In this document: positions 25,656-34,253 of the stretch, piece after piece
Layout of the letters: each line of letters begins with the position of its first letter
Numbering within the stretch: the first letter of the stretch is position 1
From: Dyadobacter jiangsuensis
GTDB lineage: Bacteria > Bacteroidota > Bacteroidia > Cytophagales > Spirosomataceae
DNA length: 64,000 nucleotides
Direction: 5' to 3'
NCBI RefSeq assembly: GCF_003014695.1
Contig: NZ_PYAS01000019.1
Coordinates: forward strand, 1-64,000
The notes under the pieces: model-generated
Told to the model about the DNA's origin: nothing
Databases searched by the model: none
What the model saw: the letters and a program-made list of their open reading frames with translations, nothing else
Translations under genes and position numbers: made by a program

Positions 25656-25870
25656 TAAATATAGTCGGATAAGTCATCCAGGCTGTCGTTGAAATCGTCT
25701 GCCGTTTTGATAGTGCCCGCCATGCTGCCTAGCTGGCGTTTTTGACCGGTGAATGTATTATTGTCATCACCCATGAAGGTGACCAGTACTTTACTGCTTT
25801 TTTTCACGGGCGGCGACTCTTTGAGAATAACTTGCCCGTTTTCATAAACTCCCTCAATGGTGGTAAGCAT
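25655..25870 (-). CDS. Antitoxin of the VapC-like pair (AF2212/DUF104-like)
   Basis: A 71-residue protein with the short N-terminal beta domain TTIEGVYENGQVILKESPP seen in AF2212-like (DUF104) and related antitoxins. An acidic flexible C-terminus (DDFNDSLDDLSDYI) follows, which would wrap the toxin. It precedes the toxin and overlaps it by one base, so translation is coupled. Autoregulation is likely from the family but no operator is identified. Confidence 0.8.
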   Translation of the reverse strand: MLTTIEGVYENGQVILKESPPVKKSSKVLVTFMGDDNNTFTGQKRQLGSMAGTIKTADDFNDSLDDLSDYI

Positions 25871-26015
25871 GGCTTTAACAGGTTGATTCTTTTAAACAAA
25901 TATACTAATTCACCTCGACTTATGAGATTAGGGAGCCGCTAATAGGCTACATGGCACAGAAGTTGGATTGCTTTTACAAACCAGTTTTAGTTAATTCAAA
26001 TCAAAAATTCTTCCC

Positions 26016-28478
26016 TTGACCAAATCCCGCGGACATACCGTTGTTGAGCAATGGTTTAAAGATAAAAAGTGGAAATGGGCGGCTTTTCAGAAGGAGGCCG
26101 CTGCGGCTTATCTGGCGGGGAAAAGTGGCTTGGTGAATGCGCCTACGGGCAGCGGAAAGACCTACTCGCTTTGGCTGCCGATACTGATCAGGCATATCAA
26201 TTCGCTTCCGAAAAAGCCTCTCAAAACAAAAAAAGGGCTGCAAGTACTTTGGATTACGCCGCTTCGTGCGCTTTCGAAGGACCTTTTTCGGAACATGGAA
26301 ATGGCGGCGCTTGAAATGAACCTCACGTGGCGGGTGGGCATACGTACGGGCGACACAGGTACGCGCGAGCGCAACGAACAGAAGCGGCAGATGCCCGATG
26401 CTCTCATTATCACGCCGGAGAGCCTGCATATGCTTTTTACGCAAAAAAATGCCTCCGAATTTTTCAAAAACCTGCATACGGTGGTTGTGGACGAGTGGCA
26501 CGAGCTCATGGGCAGTAAGCGCGGCACGCAGACGGAACTTGCGTTGGCCAGGTTGCGAACCATCAACCCGGATTTGCAAACCTGGGGTATTTCCGCGACG
26601 ATCGGAAATCTGGAAGAGGCGAAGAAGGTACTTCTGGGTATACGTTTTCCGGAAGAGAATTCGGTGATTATCAGGGCGAATACCGAAAAGAAAATCCTGG
26701 TCGAAAGTATCATTCCTGAAAGGGTGGAGACACTGCCGTGGTCGGGGTATATGGGGATCCGGCTGGTGGATAAGGTGGTGGAAGTGGTGAACAAGAGCCG
26801 CACGACGCTGCTTTTTACAAACACCCGGTCGGGAACGGAGATCTGGTACCGTACGATCATTGAGAAGTATCCCGAGTTTGCCGGTATTATGGCCCTGCAC
26901 CACGCCTCGCTCGACCGCGAGATTCGCGATTGGGTGGAGGAGGCATTGCACGATGAGCGGTTGAAACTGGTCATTTGCACGGCCAGTCTTGACCTGGGAG
27001 TCGATTTTCGACCGGTGGACACGGTTATTCAGGTGGGAAGTCCCAAAAGCATTGCGCGGTTCGTACAGCGTGCGGGGAGGAGCGGGCACCAGCCTGGCGT
27101 CGATAGTAAAATCTATTTTTGTCCCACCAATGCGTTGGAACTGATCGAGGCCGTATCGTTGCGGGAGGGCGTGATCAAAAATATGATCGAGGACCGGCCG
27201 CCGGTTGCTCATGCGTTTGATGTACTGGCTCAATGGATGATCACGCTGGCGGTGGGCGAGGGGTTTGATGAAGCGACGCTTTTTGAAGAGGTTCGGAACG
27301 CATATGGTTATCAGTATCTGAATCGGGAGGAATGGGAGTGGCTTTTGGGGTACATTACCACGGGTAGCTCGTCGCTGACGGTTTATGACGAATACAAGAA
27401 AGTAGAACGCGTGAATGGCCGCTACGTGGTCACCAGCCGGCGTATTGCGCACAGGCATTTGCTGAGCATGGGCACAATCGTGTCGGAGGTTTCGCTGAAA
27501 GTGAAGTTGCAGAGCGGCAAATACCTGGGAGCGGTAGAGGAATCATTTGTAACTTGGATGAAGGCAGGCGACGTGTTCTTCTTCGCGGGAATGAGCGTGG
27601 AATTTGTACGAATCCATGAAATGACCGTGACGGTCAAAAAGGCCGAGGGGAAAAAAGGGTATCTCGTCCGCTGGGTAGGTGGGCGGATGCCGCTGTCGTC
27701 CCAACTCTCGGCATTTATCCGCGAGCGCCTCGCCGACGCGATAGAAAATCCGCATAAGGAAGTGGAACTGGCCAAAATGCAGCCGCTGCTCGAATTGCAG
27801 GAAAAACGCTCGGTCATTCCCAAAACCAATGAACTGCTGATCGAGCAATGCGAAACCCGTGAGGGATATCATATCTTTATATTTCCGTTCGAAGGGAGGC
27901 TGGTGCACGAGGGGATGTCGATTTTACTGGCCTATCGCATTAGCCAGCTGCGGCCGATCACGTTTTCGGTAGCGATGAACGATTACGGTTTTGAGTTGTT
28001 AAGTGATCAGTATGTCGACCTGGCCGAAATCCTGGGTGAAACAGATCTGTTCTCGACCAAACATCTCGTCGATGACATTTACCAGAGCGTGAATGCGACA
28101 GAGATGGCGAAGCGGAAGTTCCGGGAGATTGCCGCTATCGCCGGACTGATGTTTCAAGGGTACCCGGGCAAGTATGTCAAAACGAGGCAATTACAAGCGT
28201 CAAGTTCATTGCTTTTCAATGTGATGAGTAAGTATGAGGACAACAACTTGCTCATAAAACAGGCATATCAGGAAGTACTAACCTACCAACTTGAAGAGGT
28301 ACGCATGCGGGAGGCGCTTGCGCGGATCGAACACCAGAAAATAGTGATACAAAACACCGACAGACCGACGCCATTCTCGTTCCCGATTATGGTCGACAGG
28401 CTTCGGGAACAATTAACTTCGGAAAAGCTGGACGACAGGATTCAGCGAATGATCAAACAGTACGGTAATGCAGATTGA
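26016..28478 (+). CDS. Ligase-associated DEXH-box helicase (Lhr-like)
   Basis: An 820-residue superfamily 2 helicase. Walker A NAPTGSGKT at 41-49, DEWH at 159-162, SATIGNLE near 194, FTNTRSGTE near 267 and motif VI QRAGRSGH at 351-358 are intact, followed by the Lhr-type winged helix and C-terminal domains. It belongs to the ligase-associated repair set. The start is a TTG at 26016: no ATG lies between the in-frame stop at 25992 and the conserved N-terminus. It overlaps PdeM by 11 bases. Confidence 0.93.
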   Translation: MTKSRGHTVVEQWFKDKKWKWAAFQKEAAAAYLAGKSGLVNAPTGSGKTYSLWLPILIRHINSLPKKPLKTKKGLQVLWITPLRALSKDLFRNMEMAALEMNLTWRVGIRTGDTGTRERNEQKRQMPDALIITPESLHMLFTQKNASEFFKNLHTVVVDEWHELMGSKRGTQTELALARLRTINPDLQTWGISATIGNLEEAKKVLLGIRFPEENSVIIRANTEKKILVESIIPERVETLPWSGYMGIRLVDKVVEVVNKSRTTLLFTNTRSGTEIWYRTIIEKYPEFAGIMALHHASLDREIRDWVEEALHDERLKLVICTASLDLGVDFRPVDTVIQVGSPKSIARFVQRAGRSGHQPGVDSKIYFCPTNALELIEAVSLREGVIKNMIEDRPPVAHAFDVLAQWMITLAVGEGFDEATLFEEVRNAYGYQYLNREEWEWLLGYITTGSSSLTVYDEYKKVERVNGRYVVTSRRIAHRHLLSMGTIVSEVSLKVKLQSGKYLGAVEESFVTWMKAGDVFFFAGMSVEFVRIHEMTVTVKKAEGKKGYLVRWVGGRMPLSSQLSAFIRERLADAIENPHKEVELAKMQPLLELQEKRSVIPKTNELLIEQCETREGYHIFIFPFEGRLVHEGMSILLAYRISQLRPITFSVAMNDYGFELLSDQYVDLAEILGETDLFSTKHLVDDIYQSVNATEMAKRKFREIAAIAGLMFQGYPGKYVKTRQLQASSSLLFNVMSKYEDNNLLIKQAYQEVLTYQLEEVRMREALARIEHQKIVIQNTDRPTPFSFPIMVDRLREQLTSEKLDDRIQRMIKQYGNAD

Positions 28479-29109
28479 GATCAGAGGCAACCATTTTATA
28501 TTATTGACGCAGCGGGCGATTTTTTGGGAGGAAACGCAAACATTACTGATCGGAGACCTGCATTTAGGGAAAATAACGCATTTCAGAAAAGAAGGCATAG
28601 CTATTCCGCACAACGCCGCTGCCAACAACTTCGAGCGGCTCGATGAGCTGGTCCGGCAAACCGGGGCTACCCGTATCATTTTTCTCGGCGATCTTTTCCA
28701 CGCCGAATACAATGCAGAATGGGAAACCTTCCGCGAATGGCGAGCCGCGCATCACTACATTGAAATGATCATCGTCATGGGTAATCACGACGTCCTGCCG
28801 GTAAGTCTGTTGCTGGAATGTGATTTACAGGTATATGTAAATGATTATGAGGAAGATGTATTCATATTTACGCACCATCCCAGAGTAGAATTCGATATCT
28901 CCAAATTCGTTTTCGCAGGCCACGTACACCCGGTTTTCACTTCTTACGGAAAAGGCCGGCAGAGCGTGCGGCTACCTTGTTTCGTCATTGATAAGTATCA
29001 GGCCATTCTCCCTAGCTTCGGCGTGTTCACCGGGGGGTATCTAATGGGGCTTGCCGACGATCGTAAGATCTATATTACCACTGAGACCCGGGTTTTTTCT
29101 GTTTGTTAG
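28468..29109 (+). CDS. pdeM: Ligase-associated endonuclease PdeM (metallophosphoesterase)
   Basis: A 213-residue calcineurin-type metallophosphoesterase. Metal motifs are GDLHLGK (29-35), LGDLFH (73-78), GNHD (105-108), THHP and GHVHP. PdeM is the fourth standard member of the ligase-associated DNA repair set and is reported as a nuclease with phosphodiesterase activity. It overlaps the helicase by 11 bases, so the two form one transcript. Confidence 0.92.
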   Translation: MQIEIRGNHFILLTQRAIFWEETQTLLIGDLHLGKITHFRKEGIAIPHNAAANNFERLDELVRQTGATRIIFLGDLFHAEYNAEWETFREWRAAHHYIEMIIVMGNHDVLPVSLLLECDLQVYVNDYEEDVFIFTHHPRVEFDISKFVFAGHVHPVFTSYGKGRQSVRLPCFVIDKYQAILPSFGVFTGGYLMGLADDRKIYITTETRVFSVC

Positions 29110-29133
29110 TGGTTGATTTTTAGGTTATTATGT

Positions 29134-29180
29134 CAAAACTGGAAAAATATGGAATCGGATTCCATATTTTTCCAGTTTTG
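29134..29180. promoter_or_regulatory. Perfect 23-bp palindrome upstream of AAA/DUF4143 gene
   Basis: Positions 29134-29156 are the exact reverse complement of 29158-29180, with one central base. The arms contain an A-tract and its T-tract mirror. The palindrome ends 14 bases before the ATG at 29195 and 25 bases after the PdeM stop. It could be an operator covering the promoter and start of the ATPase gene, or a hairpin terminator for pdeM, which has a T-rich sequence following (TCTATTTTTG). Confidence 0.7.
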
Positions 29181-29194
29181 TCTATTTTTGATGT

Positions 29195-30355
29195 ATGATA
29201 GATAGAATTGCTGCATCAAAAATTGAGCAATTGGCAGCCACATTCAAATCTGTGGCTGTTACCGGACCGCGGCAGTCCGGCAAAACGACATTAGCAAAGT
29301 CATTGTTTCCTGAAAAAGCGTACTTATCTCTCGAAAACCCGGACGTTCGACGGTTTGCATTAGAAGATCCTCGTGGGTTTCTGTCAAGGTATCAATCGGG
29401 GGCCATTTTTGATGAAGTACAGCGGGCGCCCGAGCTGTTTTCCTATTTACAGGAAATCCTGGATGACTCGCCAGAACCGGGCCGTTTTATCCTCACAGGT
29501 TCCAATAACTTTCTATTGCAGCAAAACATCTCGCAAACCCTGGCTGGTCGCGTTGCTATTCTTAACTTGTTGCCGTTCAGCACCGAGGAGCTTTACAGTG
29601 AAGTAAGCAATGTGCCGGATGAAAACCAGCTTATATTCAAAGGGCTATACCCGCCGATTTACGAGCCTGGAATCCCGCCGGAAGATTGGTTTCCCAACTA
29701 TTTGCGGACTTACATTGATCGCGATGTGCGGCAAATCAAAAACATTACCGATCTCATCGTATTTGAAAGGTTCATACGACTCCTCGCCGGACGGAATGGG
29801 CAGGAATTGAACCTGACTTCTCTTGCAGTCGACACAGGTGTGGACACGAAAACCATCCAGTCCTGGATAGGCATTCTGGAAAGTAGTTTTATCATTTACC
29901 TCCTGCGGCCGCATTACAAAAATTTTAATAAGACGCTTATCAAGCGCCCCAAGGTATATTTTTACGATACCGGGCTGGTTTGTTCGCTGCTTGGCATTTC
30001 CAATGTGGAACAGTTACCGTTACATCCGTTGCGCGGCGCACTCTTTGAATCGCTGGTGGTTACTGAACTCGTGAAGCAACGGACGAATGCCGGTAAGCCC
30101 GTCAACCTTTACTATTGGCGCGACAAAACCGGGCATGAGGTTGACATTATAATTGATAATGGCCTTTCACTAGTTCCTGTCGAGATTAAAGCCGGAAAGA
30201 CAGTTAACAACGAGTTTTTCGGCAATATCGCCTATTGGAACAAATTGAGCGGCGCGACGAAGGGCTACATCGCCTACGCCGGGAATCAGATCGAAGAGCG
30301 TTCGAATGGCATCACCGTTCTGAATTGGTTTGAGTTGTTAAAACGGGGTGTGTAA
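29195..30355 (+). CDS. AAA ATPase with DUF4143 domain
   Basis: A 386-residue protein with Walker A GPRQSGKTT at 24-32, Walker B-like GAIFDEVQ near 69-75 and sensor TGSNNF near 101. A winged-helix-like block (DTGVDTKTIQSWIGILESSFIIY) follows, then the DUF4143 C-terminus with an endonuclease-like HEVDIIIDNG ... PVEIKAG core. The family is widespread in Bacteroidota and archaea, often mobile, and its function is not established. This copy is intact, whereas a relative is a wreck at 24771-25197. A perfect palindrome lies just upstream. Confidence 0.88.
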   Translation: MIDRIAASKIEQLAATFKSVAVTGPRQSGKTTLAKSLFPEKAYLSLENPDVRRFALEDPRGFLSRYQSGAIFDEVQRAPELFSYLQEILDDSPEPGRFILTGSNNFLLQQNISQTLAGRVAILNLLPFSTEELYSEVSNVPDENQLIFKGLYPPIYEPGIPPEDWFPNYLRTYIDRDVRQIKNITDLIVFERFIRLLAGRNGQELNLTSLAVDTGVDTKTIQSWIGILESSFIIYLLRPHYKNFNKTLIKRPKVYFYDTGLVCSLLGISNVEQLPLHPLRGALFESLVVTELVKQRTNAGKPVNLYYWRDKTGHEVDIIIDNGLSLVPVEIKAGKTVNNEFFGNIAYWNKLSGATKGYIAYAGNQIEERSNGITVLNWFELLKRGV

Positions 30356-30411
30356 CGTCTTTTGCGCAAAGAAGGCTCCATCCGGAGCAATCCGAAATAG
30401 ATCATAAGCCC

Positions 30412-32415
30412 TCAGCTAACCGCCGCCTGCGCAGGTTGGGTTTTCACCTTCAAATGCTTGCTGATCACCCTGATCAATTCTTCTGCTCTGAAAGGCTTTG
30501 TGACAAACCCGCTGAAATTGCAGGCGGCTATTTCGGGGGTCTTTTCGGCGAAAGTGTCGGCTGTGAGGGCGATTACCGGCACGTGCCGGTGCCTGGGGTA
30601 GGAGCTCTGGATTTTTTTCATGGCCGTTACACCATCCATGACCGGCATTTGAATATCCATCAAAATCAGGTCGAAATCGGCGGTTTCGAGGGCGTGCAGC
30701 ACTTCCTTGCCATTATTACAAATCACAAACTCCGCTTCCCATTTGTTGAGCAGATGTTTGAGCAGGATCTGGTTTGCCAGGATATCTTCGGCGGCCAGAA
30801 TGCGGTAACCTTTCAGTGATAATGTCGCAGGGGCGTTCGTCTTTTCTTCCTCATACGAAGTGCTACCCTTCCCGAAATTCAGCACTACCGTAAATGTGCT
30901 GCCTTCTCCAAGCGTGCTGCTGGCAGAAATGGAGCCGTTCATGAGCTCGGTGATTTTTCGGGTAATGCTCAACCCCAGGCCGGTACCTCCGAAATTACGC
31001 GCGGCGTTGTTGTTGTGAGCTTGCGAAAAACTGTCGAAAATGACACTGAGGTTGTCTGCCGAAATGCCTATTCCTGAGTCGGACACGACTATTTGGAGAT
31101 CGATATTGTCGCCGTAGTCGTGTGCGAGTTCCACAGCGACCTTTACAAAACCGCCTTCCTCTGTGAATTTAATGGCATTACCGATCAGATTGACCATGAT
31201 CTGATTCAGCCGGTAAGGATCGCCCATCACAATTTGCGGGACTTTGTCGCTGCAATCGAATGTAAAATCGATGGATTTTTCCCTGGCCCGGATTTCAAAG
31301 GTTTTCATCAGATACCCAAGCTTCTCGCGGAGGTCGAACTCGAAGTTTTCCAGCCCGAATTTCCCGGCTTCAATTTTCGAGAAATCAAGAATGTCGTTCA
31401 GGATAACCAGCAGATTGTCAGCAGAGTATTTAATCGTGTTCAAATGCTCCTGCTCCTCTCCCGTGAAACCGCTCAACAGTAGCAGGTCCGTGAATCCAAT
31501 GATCGCATTCATCGGCGTGCGGATCTCATGGCTCATAGTGGAAAGGAAGTCGGATTTGATACGCGTCGCTTCCTCAGCGTGCCTTTTGGCCTGGATCAGT
31601 TCCCGTTCGGCTATTTTGCGCGAAGTAATGTCGATCGCCGTGCCCAGTACTTCCTGCACCCGCCCTCTCGCATTTCTTTTAAAAGGTACTTCACGGGTGA
31701 TGATCCAGATTTCCGAGCCATCCTTGTGTTTCAGCCTGAACTCCTTTTCCACGACTTCCCCGTCCTTCACGCGGTACCGCATATGGTTGTAATGCTCGCG
31801 GAAAGTGTGCTGGTCCTGCTCGTTGATGATTCGGGCAAGGCCTTTGCGGGTGTCGGTTTCAACTTCGCATTCCGAGTAACCCAATATCTTCCATATCTGT
31901 TTGTTATGGAAAATATTGGTCCATTTCTCGATGTCGATTACATAAATGATATTTGGAGAAAGAAGCGCTACTTTATTGATAAATTCTTCTTTTTCAGCCA
32001 ATTCGTGCTCAGCTACTTCCCGGCCTTTTTCCATTTCGAGCATCTGGCTCATGGTGTGGAAAGCCTTGGTCAGCTTTTCGGGGGTAACTTCCGATTTGGG
32101 GAAATAGTCGAGAGCACCTGCTTTCATCATTTCAACGGCGAGGCGCTCGTCGCCATGCGATGTGAGCACGATCACCGGCAGGTGCGGGGCGCGCTCCTTG
32201 ACGGTTTTCAGAAGTTCCAGACCGTTGGTTTTAGGAAGCTGATAATCGAGAAAAATACAGCCGGGCGTCCAGACATCGAGCATCTGGAGCGCCTCTTCCG
32301 CGTATTTGGATATTCTAACCTCCCCTATTTCCACCTGCGCCCTGCCGATGGCACGGTTCAGTTTCATAGCGTCGATATCGTCGTCTTCAACAAGCAGGAT
32401 GGATAAAGGAGGCAT
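30412..32415 (-). CDS. Hybrid histidine kinase: REC-PAS-HisKA-HATPase-REC
   Basis: A 667-residue cytoplasmic signalling protein without membrane segments. The order is an N-terminal receiver with Asp57 (FLDYQLP), a PAS domain at about 150-265, HisKA with His296 in MSHEIRTPM, HATPase with NAIKFTEEGG and GGTGLGLSI at about 405-510, and a C-terminal receiver with Asp587 (LMDIQMPVMDG). It is the last gene of a four-gene leftward module (FIST, kinase, response regulator, hybrid kinase). With receivers at both ends it can take phosphate from an upstream kinase and pass it on. Confidence 0.92.
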   Translation of the reverse strand: MPPLSILLVEDDDIDAMKLNRAIGRAQVEIGEVRISKYAEEALQMLDVWTPGCIFLDYQLPKTNGLELLKTVKERAPHLPVIVLTSHGDERLAVEMMKAGALDYFPKSEVTPEKLTKAFHTMSQMLEMEKGREVAEHELAEKEEFINKVALLSPNIIYVIDIEKWTNIFHNKQIWKILGYSECEVETDTRKGLARIINEQDQHTFREHYNHMRYRVKDGEVVEKEFRLKHKDGSEIWIITREVPFKRNARGRVQEVLGTAIDITSRKIAERELIQAKRHAEEATRIKSDFLSTMSHEIRTPMNAIIGFTDLLLLSGFTGEEQEHLNTIKYSADNLLVILNDILDFSKIEAGKFGLENFEFDLREKLGYLMKTFEIRAREKSIDFTFDCSDKVPQIVMGDPYRLNQIMVNLIGNAIKFTEEGGFVKVAVELAHDYGDNIDLQIVVSDSGIGISADNLSVIFDSFSQAHNNNAARNFGGTGLGLSITRKITELMNGSISASSTLGEGSTFTVVLNFGKGSTSYEEEKTNAPATLSLKGYRILAAEDILANQILLKHLLNKWEAEFVICNNGKEVLHALETADFDLILMDIQMPVMDGVTAMKKIQSSYPRHRHVPVIALTADTFAEKTPEIAACNFSGFVTKPFRAEELIRVISKHLKVKTQPAQAAVS

Positions 32416-32444
32416 AAATGATGGCTAATAGTGGTGAATGAATC

Positions 32445-32876
32445 CTACTGAGGATATTCGCAGAGTGTCCAGTAGCTGTTCAGCGTGGAAACCGCTGCAA
32501 TGAACCGGTCCATCGACAACGGTTTGAGAATGTACCCGGCCACGTTCAGGTTAAACGCTTCGATCTTGTCGCTGTCTTCATTGGAAGTAGTCATCACGAA
32601 CACCGACAACGAGGCGAGCGACGGGTCCTGCCTGATTTCTTTCAGAAATTCGATACCGCCCATTTTGGGCATGTTGAGGTCCAGCAATACAATTTTCGGT
32701 CTGGGATAATCCAGCGTTTCGGAACGGAGCAACGCCAATGCTTCAATGCCGTTGGATGCGACGACGAGTTGGTTGGAAATATTGTTCTTCTTGAATGCCC
32801 GCTTGACATTCATCACATCAACTTCGTCATCTTCTACGAGGAGTATGGTCATCGGGACAGGATTGGTAAAGGACAT
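32445..32876 (-). CDS. Single-domain response regulator (Rcp1/CheY-like)
   Basis: A 143-residue receiver without an output domain. Phosphoacceptor Asp66 in LLDLNMPKMGG, acidic pair near 15-17 in VEDDE, Thr/Ser in MTTSNEDSD and Lys in ILKPLS are in place. The type resembles Rcp1, the partner of phytochrome-like kinases. It sits 42 bases after the PAS kinase gene and 29 bases before the hybrid kinase, so it probably shuttles phosphate between them. Confidence 0.92.
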   Translation of the reverse strand: MSFTNPVPMTILLVEDDEVDVMNVKRAFKKNNISNQLVVASNGIEALALLRSETLDYPRPKIVLLDLNMPKMGGIEFLKEIRQDPSLASLSVFVMTTSNEDSDKIEAFNLNVAGYILKPLSMDRFIAAVSTLNSYWTLCEYPQ

Positions 32877-32918
32877 TTCGTTAAAATTGAATTTATAGTT
32901 AAAATGGGTTATCCGACA

Positions 32919-34250
32919 CTACTGGATGTCTTTTGCTTCGTTTTTGGGCCAGGTAAAAAGAAATGTGGTTCCTTCGCCCATGACCGTTTCAATTCTTATT
33001 TTGCTGTGCTTTTCGTCTAGAATTTTCTTTACAATGGCGAGGCCCACGCCGGTGCTTTCCACCTCGTCGCGGGCTTGGAGCGTCTGGAAAATCACGAATA
33101 TGCGCTCGTGGAATTCAGGGCTGATGCCGGGGCCATTATCGCCCACGTAAAATTCGAATTGATTGCCGAGATCTTTCCAGCCGATAGTGATTGTGATCTC
33201 CGCCTTGTCATTGTACTTAATCCCGTTTGAAATCAGGTTTTGCAGGATTTGCGTCAATGCTATTTTCTCGGCCTCGATTTCTGTATTTGGCTCTCCCTCG
33301 ATCCGGAACGAAAGCGGTTTTTTTGTACTGAACGATTCACAAAGTTCATCTACCAGGCTTCTGATCTGAAATTTCTCCTTTACGGTTTTGATCCGCCCTG
33401 CCCGTGAATAGGACAAAATACCGTTGATCAGGTTCTCCATCCGGTGTACTCGCCCGCGCAGGAGCCTGAACTGATCCTTGGTTTCGCCTTCGAGCATATC
33501 GGCAATATCCTCTTCAATCCACTCCGAAAGGTTATTGATCGCCCGCAGCGGTGCTTTCAGGTCGTGGCTCACGACGTAGGCAAACTGGTCGAGTTCAGCA
33601 TTGATGCGTTCCAGGTCGCGGGTGTAGGATTTTAGCTTGGTTTCGGCCGTTACGCGTGCTGTTACATCCGAGAGCGTGCCAGTGAAGCCGATATGTGTGC
33701 CATTGGCATAATAGGGGCTTAGTGAAGCGCCCAGCCATTTTTCCTGCCCGTCGGCGGTGAAAATGCGAAGTGTTTCCTCCTTTGCCTGGGTTTCATTATT
33801 AAGTATTTCAACCAGTTTTTCCCTGGATTCGAGCGGGGGTAGAAAGCCTGCAAAACGCTGGCCCAGGCTGGCAGCCACAGGGTAGCCCGTAATGCTTTCC
33901 CATGCCTGGTTGAGATAGGTAAAGTTGCCCTCGCGGTCCAGTTGTACCAGCACCTCCGAAATGCTGCCCACTACTTCTTCTAATCGTTTGCTGGTAAGAG
34001 CGGCTTCTTCCGTCTTTTCCTGCGCAATGCGGCTCAGTTCGCGGTTGGCTTTAAAAAGCTCACCGGAACTTTGTTCCAGTATCAGCTCCATCCGCGTCAG
34101 ATCGTCCTGGTATTCTGTATATGCCTGATTAACAGCCATCAGGAAGTCCTGCATGTCGGGGTGCTCGGCAAGATCGGGAGGTAGTGATTTCCTGATTTGT
34201 CGTTTTAAGAGGCGGTGGTAATTGGTTTCGGTTAGTTCGAGCGTTTGCAT
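32919..34250 (-). CDS. PAS-domain sensor histidine kinase
   Basis: A 443-residue soluble kinase. Residues 1-95 are helical, with a coiled coil from about 45. A PAS/PAC domain spans about 95-205 (LDREGNFTYLNQAWESITGY, GFTGTLSDVTAR). HisKA has His229 in YVVSHDLKAPLRAINN, and the HATPase has LISNGIKYND and GVGLAIVKKIL. The SHDLKAPLRAI motif is that of phytochrome-type kinases that pair with Rcp1-like regulators. The start is 3 bases after the FIST gene stop, so the two are coupled. Confidence 0.92.
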   Translation of the reverse strand: MQTLELTETNYHRLLKRQIRKSLPPDLAEHPDMQDFLMAVNQAYTEYQDDLTRMELILEQSSGELFKANRELSRIAQEKTEEAALTSKRLEEVVGSISEVLVQLDREGNFTYLNQAWESITGYPVAASLGQRFAGFLPPLESREKLVEILNNETQAKEETLRIFTADGQEKWLGASLSPYYANGTHIGFTGTLSDVTARVTAETKLKSYTRDLERINAELDQFAYVVSHDLKAPLRAINNLSEWIEEDIADMLEGETKDQFRLLRGRVHRMENLINGILSYSRAGRIKTVKEKFQIRSLVDELCESFSTKKPLSFRIEGEPNTEIEAEKIALTQILQNLISNGIKYNDKAEITITIGWKDLGNQFEFYVGDNGPGISPEFHERIFVIFQTLQARDEVESTGVGLAIVKKILDEKHSKIRIETVMGEGTTFLFTWPKNEAKDIQ

Positions 34251-34253
34251 CGG

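Noticed and set aside
26001..27458. A 485-codon open frame antisense to the helicase
   Set aside because: It is rich in His, Arg and Pro as expected for a shadow of GC-rich coding DNA, and the helicase motifs on the plus strand are complete.
30375..30388. GCTCC/GGAGC hairpin between the AAA gene and the hybrid kinase
   Set aside because: Only five base pairs and no T run, too weak to list as a terminator.
31528..32406. A 292-codon open frame antisense to the hybrid kinase
   Set aside because: Composition (excess Phe, His, Val) and lack of motifs mark it as a shadow frame.
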